A stretch of DNA of 5,398 nucleotides from Acidobacteriota bacterium (GTDB taxonomy: Bacteria > Acidobacteriota > Terriglobia > Terriglobales > Acidobacteriaceae). Each line of letters starts with the position of its first letter. The stretch's first letter is position 1. Below the pieces are notes generated by a model. The model searched no databases. It was not told where the DNA came from and saw only the letters and a program-made list of their open reading frames with translations. Positions 1-5,398 of this stretch are shown here, piece by piece. Both the position numbers and the translations under genes were made by a program. The stretch covers positions 1 through 5,398 of the forward strand of contig JAJZIF010000303.1 of NCBI GenBank assembly GCA_021810735.1, written 5' to 3'.

Positions 1-207
1 GCGGTGCGGCGCATTCTCAAGGGTGTCTCCACCGCCGCACTCTCTGCCGGCGCTGGCCACCCCGGCCGGTGGTGGACACGCGGCGGAAGCGGCCGGTACC
101 TGCACAGCCAACGCTCCTTAGATGCAGTGGAAGAATACATTCGCAATCAACGTGCAATACTCTGCGAAATCATCAATATGCGGGTAATCCCTCACCCCGC
201 CCGCTGA
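1..207 (+). CDS. C-terminal part of a Y1 / REP-associated tyrosine transposase-like protein (RAYT), 5' end outside window
   Basis: The frame is open from base 1 and stops with TGA at 205-207, giving 68 residues. The order of elements is a basic helix (VRRILKGVSTAAL), then GRWWTRGGSGRYL, then a helix DAVEEYIRNQRAIL. This matches the usual end of IS200-like Y1 transposases of the RAYT type: a helix, a tryptophan-rich W(W)TxGGSxRYL turn, and a final helix of the form AxxYVxxQ. The catalytic HUH motif and the tyrosine would lie upstream and are not visible. By family knowledge such proteins cut and join single-stranded DNA at hairpins of REP elements. A REP-like hairpin pair starts 49 bp downstream of the stop, which supports the call. 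No internal start is needed, since the gene enters from the left; an ATG-led reading at base 4 would be artificial. The main alternative is an unrelated small basic protein. The family call is moderately sure and rests on remembered sequence pattern. Confidence 0.62.
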   Translation, partial: AVRRILKGVSTAALSAGAGHPGRWWTRGGSGRYLHSQRSLDAVEEYIRNQRAILCEIINMRVIPHPAR

Positions 208-256
208 CGCCCGGCAACGCCCGCGAGCTGATTGCGCTGCGGCACCGATTCTTTTT

Positions 257-315
257 GCGAGCCGCTGGGTTTATCCCGGTGGTCCGCACCGCGGGGATAA
301 ACCCACGCGGCTCGC
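257..315. repeat. Inverted pair of REP-like palindromic units (REPIN-like hairpin)
   Basis: The left arm at 257-277 begins GCGAGCCGC and ends GGGTTTATCCC. The right arm at 294-315 is its reverse complement with a single extra base (C306), so 21 base pairs form around a 16-nt centre. The centre can extend the stem through GGTG (278-281) with CACC (287-290). Each half is itself a weak hairpin with a TTTAT-type loop. The right half, read on the minus strand, continues as GGGTTTATCCCCGCGG, which is identical to a stretch of the copy inside the downstream gene. Two inverted short palindromes joined head to head are the arrangement called a REPIN. Location just after a RAYT-like gene is typical of such families. 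Confidence 0.72.
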
Positions 316-320
316 TTTTT
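257..320 (+). terminator. Possible intrinsic terminator formed by the hairpin plus T-tract
   Basis: The 21-bp hairpin at 257-315 is followed directly by TTTTT (316-320), the layout of a Rho-independent terminator for transcripts coming from the transposase-like gene. The stem is much longer than most terminators and carries a bulge, and a T-run (252-256) also precedes it, so the T-tract may be part of the insertion site of the repeat. Termination may thus be a secondary role. If active, it would insulate the methyltransferase gene from upstream transcription. Confidence 0.35.
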
Positions 321-406
321 GCACCGCCGTGCGCGCCGCCATTTCTTCGCTTTACTCCAATACCGATTATTACTTCAACCCACTACCCAAATCCGCCGCG
401 TTGCGG

Positions 407-412
407 CATAAT
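407..412 (+). promoter_or_regulatory. Candidate -10 element just upstream of the methyltransferase start
   Basis: CATAAT differs from the sigma-70 -10 consensus at one base and ends 7 nt before the ATG at 420. Transcription would then begin at or next to the start codon, giving a leaderless message. This fits the lack of any Shine-Dalgarno-like stretch before 420. No convincing -35 box is seen 16-18 nt upstream (around 383-390), so the call is weak. Confidence 0.25.
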
Positions 413-419
413 TCCCACC

Positions 420-3400
420 ATGTCCGAAACGCACAGAACCAACATTGCCGCCATCCGCGACTCTTTAAGCCGCCGCGACTTCCGCCACCTCTTCCGTGAG
501 CACCTCGGCTGGGATAACGACTCCGGCAAACTGAGTGTGAGTGTCGCCGATAAAACTTTCACGCTCACCGCTATCGCCCAGAAACGTGGATTTCGCATCC
601 TGCATTGCCCGCAAATTCCCGACCGCACAACACGTATCAAAATTGACAACAAGCTCACCGCCACCGCCTATGAGCACATGATCATCTTCACGGATGACAA
701 ACAACAAATCTGGCAATGGACACGCCGCCAGGTTGGCCGCCCCGCAGCCAGCCGATCATTCACGGTCGCCCCGGACCAATCCGGCGAAGCGCTGGCCCAG
801 AAGCTCGCCGCCATCAGTTTCTCCCTTGATGAGGAGGAGTCCCTTAACATCGCGACCGTCGCCGGGCGGGCCAGTGCCGCTTTCGATGTGGAAAAAGTTA
901 CCAAGCGCTTCTACGAGCAATTCAAGGCCGAACACGCCGCTCTGCTCACCTTCATCAAGGGCATCGCCGAGGCTGGCGATCTGAAATGGTACGGCTCTCT
1001 GATGCTTAACCGCCTTATGTTCGTCTATTTCATCCAGAAAAAGGGATTTCTGGACAACGACGTCGATTACCTTCGCAACCGCCTGAACCTGCTGCAACAA
1101 CGTCAAGGTAAAGATAAATTCCACAGCTTCTACCGTTACTTTCTCCTGCGGTTATTCCACGACGGCCTGGCCAAAGCGCCCGCCCAGCGCGATGCCCGGA
1201 TGGAGAAACTGCTGGGCAAGGTTCCCTACCTCAACGGCGGCTTTTTTGAGGTCCACGAGCTCGAACAGCGGTACCCTGAAATCGATATTCCTGACGAGGC
1301 ATTCGAGAAACTTTTCGATTTTTTCGACAAATATCGCTGGCACCTCGATGAGCGCCCGCTCCGGGCCGACAACGAAATTAACCCCGATGTTGTCGGTTAC
1401 ATATTTGAAAAATATATCAACCAGAAACAGATGGGAGCCTACTACACCAAAGAGGACATTACCGAATACATCAGCAAAAACACCCTGATCCCGTTCCTGT
1501 TTGATTCCGCGAAAAAGCAGTGCCCGATAGCGTTTAGGCCGGGCAGCTACCTTTGGCGGTTGCTGAAGGACGACCCGGACCGGTACATATATCCCGCCGT
1601 GCTCAAGGGCGTGGTCCACGCGGATGGTGCAACGGTGCCGGAGCAGGAGTTGCCTGATTTTGTCCAGGCAGGCATGCGCGATGCGAACGCCCGCATGTTC
1701 GATAAACGCTACAACCTCGGGCAGGCACCGAAGGACGACCCCCTCCGCCTGCCCACGGAAACCTGGCGCGAGTATGTGGCCCGCCGCACCCGGTGCCTTG
1801 AAATCAGGGAAAAACTCCGCGCCGGCGAAGTTCATGAAATCAATGACCTGATCACGCTGAACCTGGATATCTGGAGGTTCGCCCGCGACGCGGTATCGAT
1901 GTGCGAAGGCCCGGAACTTCTGCGCGCTTTCTGGAACGCCATCCGTGGAATTACCGTTCTGGACCCCACCTGTGGCTCCGGCGCGTTTCTATTCGCAGCC
2001 CTGCGCATCCTTGAAACGCTTTACGAGGATTGCCTGGGCCGGATGGAAGGCTTCCTCTCCGAGGTGGCGCCGATGGGCCAGCCGGAAAAATTTACCGATT
2101 TCCGCTCGGTTTTATCACAAACCGCCGCGCACCCGAGTGAAACCTATTTCATCCTGAAAAGCATCATCATTAATAATCTCTTCGGCGTGGACATCATGCC
2201 CGAGGCGGTGGAAATCTGTAAGTTGCGGCTATTTCTGAAACTCGCCGCCCAGGCTGAAACATTCGAGCAAATCGAACCGCTGCCCGATATCGATTTCAAC
2301 ATCCGCGCCGGCAACACGCTGGTGGGGTATGCTACCCTGGAAAGCTTGCGGAAGGGCCAGGAAGGCAAACTGCTATTCTCCGCCAACGAATTGCGGGACA
2401 TCGAACGCAGCGCCAGCGGTGCCGCCCGAATTTTCTCCCAGTTCAAGGAATTGCAAATCCCCTCCTCCAGTGGAGCGCGCAACCCACCCCAATGCCCCAG
2501 CGAGCCGCGGGGTTTATCCCCGCGGGCCGACTCGGAACTGATCGCCGAAACCAAAACCGCCATGCGCCAGGCGCTGGCAAAACTGGCCGATCGTCTGGAC
2601 CGCTATTTGGCCGGTGAATACGGTATTGATGTGCAGAACAAGCCGAAGGAATTCGAGAAATGGAAATCCTCCCACCAACCCTTCCACTGGTTCACAGAGT
2701 TTTACGGCGTAATGAGCCAGGGCGGTTTCGATGTGATCATCGGCAATCCGCCGTATGTCGAATATCGAAGGGCGAAAGACTCGTACAACATCCTTGACGC
2801 GACCTACCACACTGCATCCGCTGAGAACCTGTACGCGTTCTGCGTCGAGCGTTCTGCTTTTCTGCTCCACCCGGGTGGAAGACTCGGAATGATCATTCCA
2901 TCGAGCGCGGTCGGATTGGACGAGACGGCGTGCTTGCGCGGCGTGCTTGCCAAACGTTTTGGTACCCTCTGGTACAGCACCTACGCTATCCGGCCCGCCA
3001 AGCTCTTTGATGGAGTCGACCAACGGCTCTGCATAGCCCTCGGGGATGGCGGACCGCGGGGTCCTCGCTTGCTTTTTACGACGCAATACCACCACTGGTG
3101 CGCCGAAGAACGGAGTTCGCTCTTCCCCACCCTTACCTATCTCACCTCATGCGTACATTCTCGGCTGAATCGGATCGCGCAACTGGGTGAGCCGCCGGCA
3201 CTGGGACTGCTCAGCAAGATAGAGAAGCGTGCTGACAAGGACGCGCAGTCAAATTACGCAGCAGGACACCGTGGTTTTATCGCCCATTACCATCGAAGCC
3301 CACGCTATTGGATCAGGTCGATGGATTTCGAGCAGTACTTCAAGAGCGATACCCGTTCACGTTCGGTGCACCACTTCCGTGACCTCGCTTTCCATAATGA

Positions 3401-3773
3401 GGCCGATGGCAAGTGCGTGTGTGCTGTTTTGAATAGCAGCCTGTTCTTCTTCTGGTTCATGTCGATCTGCAATGGACGGAACCTGACAGCGGTGGATGTG
3501 GGGCGATTCCCGGTTGGGCAGTTCGATTGCGCGACGCGCCCGAAACTCGTTGGTATTTTTGACCGTCTGATGACGGATTACAAGAAGAACTCAATCGTCA
3601 GAAAGCGCGAGGATTGTGAATTCCAGGAATTCCGCCCCAATCTATCCAAGCCCATCATTGACGAGATCGACCATGTGCTCGCCGAACATTACGGCTTCAC
3701 ACCGGAGGAATTGGATTTTATCATTAACTACGACATCAAATACCGCATGGGTGCGGAGGCGGCGGAGGATTAG
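420..3773 (+). CDS. Eco57I-type adenine DNA methyltransferase / type IIG-like restriction-modification protein
   Basis: The product is 1117 residues long. By family it should transfer methyl from S-adenosylmethionine to N6 of adenine in a specific DNA site, and type IIG relatives also cut DNA. Residues 1-150 form an N-terminal domain of unclear role. A helical region follows (VTKRFYEQF near 158, WYGSLMLNRLMFVYFIQKKG from 190, NPDVVGYIFEKYIN from 321, then GAYYTKEDITEYI from 339). The catalytic domain has motif I DPTCGSGA (515-522), an acidic motif in FGVDIMPEA (D591), DIDFNIRAGNTL (623-634), motif IV NPPY (776-779) and GRLGMIIPSS (820-829). The C-terminal half of about 330 residues should hold the target recognition domain (LNSSLFFFWF at 1004-1013). 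It ends with ELDFIINYDIKYRMG, an ending I associate with this family, so the protein looks full length. ATG 420 was chosen because the frame remains open upstream only through a repeat hairpin and the tail of the previous gene. I see no certain nuclease motif, so restriction activity is unproven. PglX/DrmMI-type methylases are the nearest alternatives. A palindromic repeat interrupts residues 694-704. Confidence 0.9.
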   Translation: MSETHRTNIAAIRDSLSRRDFRHLFREHLGWDNDSGKLSVSVADKTFTLTAIAQKRGFRILHCPQIPDRTTRIKIDNKLTATAYEHMIIFTDDKQQIWQWTRRQVGRPAASRSFTVAPDQSGEALAQKLAAISFSLDEEESLNIATVAGRASAAFDVEKVTKRFYEQFKAEHAALLTFIKGIAEAGDLKWYGSLMLNRLMFVYFIQKKGFLDNDVDYLRNRLNLLQQRQGKDKFHSFYRYFLLRLFHDGLAKAPAQRDARMEKLLGKVPYLNGGFFEVHELEQRYPEIDIPDEAFEKLFDFFDKYRWHLDERPLRADNEINPDVVGYIFEKYINQKQMGAYYTKEDITEYISKNTLIPFLFDSAKKQCPIAFRPGSYLWRLLKDDPDRYIYPAVLKGVVHADGATVPEQELPDFVQAGMRDANARMFDKRYNLGQAPKDDPLRLPTETWREYVARRTRCLEIREKLRAGEVHEINDLITLNLDIWRFARDAVSMCEGPELLRAFWNAIRGITVLDPTCGSGAFLFAALRILETLYEDCLGRMEGFLSEVAPMGQPEKFTDFRSVLSQTAAHPSETYFILKSIIINNLFGVDIMPEAVEICKLRLFLKLAAQAETFEQIEPLPDIDFNIRAGNTLVGYATLESLRKGQEGKLLFSANELRDIERSASGAARIFSQFKELQIPSSSGARNPPQCPSEPRGLSPRADSELIAETKTAMRQALAKLADRLDRYLAGEYGIDVQNKPKEFEKWKSSHQPFHWFTEFYGVMSQGGFDVIIGNPPYVEYRRAKDSYNILDATYHTASAENLYAFCVERSAFLLHPGGRLGMIIPSSAVGLDETACLRGVLAKRFGTLWYSTYAIRPAKLFDGVDQRLCIALGDGGPRGPRLLFTTQYHHWCAEERSSLFPTLTYLTSCVHSRLNRIAQLGEPPALGLLSKIEKRADKDAQSNYAAGHRGFIAHYHRSPRYWIRSMDFEQYFKSDTRSRSVHHFRDLAFHNEADGKCVCAVLNSSLFFFWFMSICNGRNLTAVDVGRFPVGQFDCATRPKLVGIFDRLMTDYKKNSIVRKREDCEFQEFRPNLSKPIIDEIDHVLAEHYGFTPEELDFIINYDIKYRMGAEAAED
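2500..2534 (+). repeat. Single REP-like palindrome embedded in frame in the methyltransferase gene
   Basis: GCGAGCCGCG at 2500-2509 opens the unit. An 8-base arm CCGCGGGG (2505-2512), loop TTTAT (2513-2517) and arm CCCCGCGG (2518-2525) form a perfect hairpin, and outer bases CGAG (2501-2504) can pair with CTCG (2531-2534) across a 5-nt bulge. The stretch GGGTTTATCCCCGCGG also occurs on the minus strand of the hairpin near base 300, and GCGAGCCGC is shared with both halves of it. It encodes SEPRGLSPRAD at residues 694-704, inside a proline, serine and arginine-rich linker (from about 682) between methyltransferase motifs. The reading frame is kept. Confidence 0.75.
3764..3768 (+). promoter_or_regulatory. 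Shine-Dalgarno of the NTPase gene, inside the end of the methyltransferase gene
   Basis: GGAGG lies 6 nt before the ATG at 3775 and within the last codons of the upstream gene, whose stop TAG occupies 3771-3773. This near-consensus site fixes the start of the second gene. It also points to coupled translation, since ribosomes ending the first gene stop on top of the second start. Confidence 0.8.
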
Positions 3774-3774
3774 C

Positions 3775-5398
3775 ATGGCGGAAGAACACCCGAAAAATGC
3801 ACCCCAGCACGCCCCGCCCCGAATTCGCCTCGGCTGGGCACCGTTTCGGTGGGTGGTTTCGTCCGCAATTCTCGGATGCGCGACAGCGGCCACCCTGGCG
3901 TACTGCCCAGGCCCCAAGTTTGCGGCGGCTTCCGGCCTTCTCGCCCTGATCCTGCTGGCTGGCCGGTCCATCGGTGATGGGCTTTGGAATAGCTTACTTC
4001 ATCCCCTCCGAACACGAGGCCGCCCGTTGCCAGCATCGTGGGTGGTGCTTCCGGCGGCAATATTCGCGGCGGGAGTTGGATGCCTCGCCAATCGGGCAAC
4101 GTGGCGCGAACTGCTCGTGAACCTACCCCAGGTCGCATTCTGGGAACACATCGCCCATTGTTTTCGCGCTCCCGTGCGCGAGTTGCTGATGAATCTACCA
4201 CCCGTCGCGTTTCCGGTGGCTTGCGCCGCATGGACCGCGCTGATTGCGATTGCGGCGTGGTTTCGGCGTCTTCCCGCCGCGATGGCAAGCGCCCCGATGC
4301 GGGGTGCCCGCGAAACCCCTCCGCTGGCTAAAAGCGAGACAAATAGAAACAAGCCAGCTGCCACACAAGACCCCTACAGAGAAATCGATAGAATATTTAA
4401 ATGGTTGGACGCTCCGGAACGGCCCGTGGAAGCCCGCGGGGACGACCAGCTCCGGTTTTCCGAGTCGGCAAATTCGTTGCTCGGCCGCTTGCGCCCAACC
4501 GCACCGGATGCCCCACCGGGAACGCTTTGCCTGATCGGACCTCGGGGAAGTGGAAAATCCTCGCTGCTGCGAATTGCCTCCAACATCGCCAAGGAAGAGG
4601 AGCCACGTGGAGCCGCTATTGGCCTGCGGCTCTGCTTTACCTCTCTGTGGGGCTTCAGCGATGCGGGGTCCATGTTGGCCCACGTGTTGCGCGAAATCGT
4701 GAAGTCCGCTGCGGACCAAGTGGATCCACTGGTGTTTTCGGAAATGCCACGAGACGTGGCGAGGTCCGTCACCGGCGCGGGGGGTTACTGGTCCATATTG
4801 AGCTGGACACTTTGGTGCCCGGCAGATTACGACCAGTGGCTGTTGGCGCTTTCGTCTGTTTTAGTCAGTTGTCGCCTACGCATAATCCTTTGCATTGAGG
4901 ATGATGATCGGGTTTCCGATAAGAAAACCCGCGCTGACTTCAACGACGTGTTGCAGGGCCTCCTCGACAAGCTCCGGGCGCTGCCGGGATTCGGATACGT
5001 CGTATGCGTTTCGATGCGCAGTGGGGCGGAGGAGGGGGAACCCGAATACCAACGTTTCCTCCAGGAAAAGAAGGCACCGCCGCAGGGAATATCCCCCTAT
5101 GTCACTGAGTCATGGGCGATACGACTCAACTGGCTGAGCGACCTCGGCGGCCTACCAATCGCCCGCCTATGTTCCGACCATATTGACATGCGCGAACTGC
5201 CCGTCCAGGAGGCGGTGGATCATCTGATCGATACTTTCCATCAATGGATGCTGGTGCACGGCGCTGAGCCGTTTATTCCTCCCACAACCCCCAGCTCTGG
5301 CCTCGTCAGTGAGGTCTCGCGGCAGGACAGGGGTCCTGTCTACCAATCGTTTCTAACGGACAAGGGCGGCCTAGATATTACTCCTCGCAAGATCGGAA
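3775..5398 (+). CDS. Membrane-anchored KAP-like P-loop NTPase, 3' end outside window
   Basis: The frame is open for 541 codons to the window edge. Four hydrophobic segments are predicted at about residues 26-43, 49-62, 88-105 and 143-162. A polar, probably flexible linker (about 165-235) leads to the NTPase core. Walker A is GPRGSGKS (255-262), after the strand TLCLI. Walker B is RIILCIEDDDR (369-379), close to the IDDLDR pattern of KAP NTPases, and is followed by a helix and the strand FGYVVCVSMRS as in that family. LDITPRKIG at the very end (533-541) resembles the TPRxxKR motif of KAP and related ATPases. KAP proteins are membrane-bound ATPases, several linked to phage exclusion (PifA, QatA). 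Known KAP members usually carry membrane helices within the P-loop domain; here they precede it. The start follows the methyltransferase stop by 1 nt and has a strong Shine-Dalgarno. The overall P-loop call is firm; KAP membership is likely but divergent, a related P-loop fold ATPase being the alternative. Confidence 0.82.
   Translation, partial: MAEEHPKNAPQHAPPRIRLGWAPFRWVVSSAILGCATAATLAYCPGPKFAAASGLLALILLAGRSIGDGLWNSLLHPLRTRGRPLPASWVVLPAAIFAAGVGCLANRATWRELLVNLPQVAFWEHIAHCFRAPVRELLMNLPPVAFPVACAAWTALIAIAAWFRRLPAAMASAPMRGARETPPLAKSETNRNKPAATQDPYREIDRIFKWLDAPERPVEARGDDQLRFSESANSLLGRLRPTAPDAPPGTLCLIGPRGSGKSSLLRIASNIAKEEEPRGAAIGLRLCFTSLWGFSDAGSMLAHVLREIVKSAADQVDPLVFSEMPRDVARSVTGAGGYWSILSWTLWCPADYDQWLLALSSVLVSCRLRIILCIEDDDRVSDKKTRADFNDVLQGLLDKLRALPGFGYVVCVSMRSGAEEGEPEYQRFLQEKKAPPQGISPYVTESWAIRLNWLSDLGGLPIARLCSDHIDMRELPVQEAVDHLIDTFHQWMLVHGAEPFIPPTTPSSGLVSEVSRQDRGPVYQSFLTDKGGLDITPRKIG
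4105..4212 (+). repeat. Internal duplication in the membrane domain of the NTPase (RELLxNLPxVAF twice)
   Basis: RELLVNLPQVAF at residues 111-122 (4105-4140) recurs as RELLMNLPPVAF at residues 135-146 (4177-4212), exactly 24 residues (72 nt) apart. Ten of 12 residues match, but only 26 of 36 bases, and seven of the ten base changes are synonymous. This is the mark of an old duplication kept at protein level. The second copy leads straight into the last predicted membrane segment, and both may be amphipathic helices lying on the membrane. Confidence 0.7.

Noticed and set aside
257..315. CRISPR repeat remnant (GGGGATAAACC resembles part of type I-E repeats)
   Set aside because: There is no regular repeat-spacer spacing. 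The units are an inverted pair plus a lone copy in a gene, and the arm GCGAGCCGC is not part of such repeats. REP-like elements explain it better.
69..419. In-frame upstream extension of the methyltransferase starting at GTG 69
   Set aside because: It would overlap the transposase-like tail, run through the repeat hairpin and yield a proline-rich, low-quality sequence. The product from ATG 420 already starts with a domain that looks natural.
1152..1835. Long minus-strand open frame (227 codons) opposite the methyltransferase
   Set aside because: It lies fully opposite conserved methyltransferase sequence and shows no motif. GC-rich coding DNA often leaves an open antisense frame.
3618..3632. 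Two GAATTC palindromes 3 nt apart
   Set aside because: Short restriction-site-like palindromes in coding sequence can arise by chance, and nothing else around them suggests an operator.
3770..4719. Several minus-strand and shifted open frames over the NTPase gene
   Set aside because: Their sequences are arginine and proline-rich shadows. The frame from 3775 carries the Walker motifs, membrane segments and a Shine-Dalgarno.
5398..5398. A possible truncation or pseudogene state of the NTPase
   Set aside because: The frame is intact and cut only by the window edge, right in the TPRKI motif, so there is no evidence of decay.

Overview
The window has the look of a GC-rich bacterial chromosome's accessory or defence region. 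It holds the tail of one mobile-element-type gene, one complete large gene and one gene cut by the right edge, all on the + strand. The organism cannot be fixed from the sequence. The style of the transposase tail and the GC-rich coding fit a PVC-type bacterium (Verrucomicrobia, Planctomycetes and relatives) or an uncultured lineage, but this is a weak inference.

Layout. Bases 1-207 are the last 68 codons of a gene whose sequence resembles the C-terminus of IS200-like Y1 / REP-associated tyrosine transposases (RAYT). Bases 208-419 are non-coding. They hold a long near-perfect hairpin (257-315) made of two inverted copies of a short palindromic unit and followed by five T's. Bases 420-3773 encode a full-length 1117-residue Eco57I-type (COG1002-like) adenine DNA methyltransferase / type IIG-like restriction-modification protein. 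One base after its stop, a second gene starts at 3775 and stays open to the window end (541 codons visible). It encodes a membrane-anchored P-loop NTPase of KAP-like type, with four predicted N-terminal membrane segments, Walker A GPRGSGKS, Walker B IEDDDR and a terminal TPRKI motif.

How the parts fit. The methyltransferase and the NTPase are very probably one operon: the spacing is 1 nt and the Shine-Dalgarno of the second gene lies in the last codons of the first. A modification or restriction-modification enzyme coupled to a membrane-bound KAP-like ATPase is a plausible anti-phage module, and I do not recognise this exact pair as a named system. Independently, a third copy of the palindromic unit lies in frame inside the methyltransferase gene (about 2500-2534), in a low-complexity linker between its methyltransferase motifs. 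A RAYT-like tail, an adjacent inverted pair of the repeat and a single copy inside a coding sequence together suggest an active or formerly active REP/REPIN-RAYT system that has placed a palindrome inside a defence gene without breaking it.

Limits. The right edge cuts the NTPase, so any third gene of the module cannot be seen. Family assignments rest on motif reading only.
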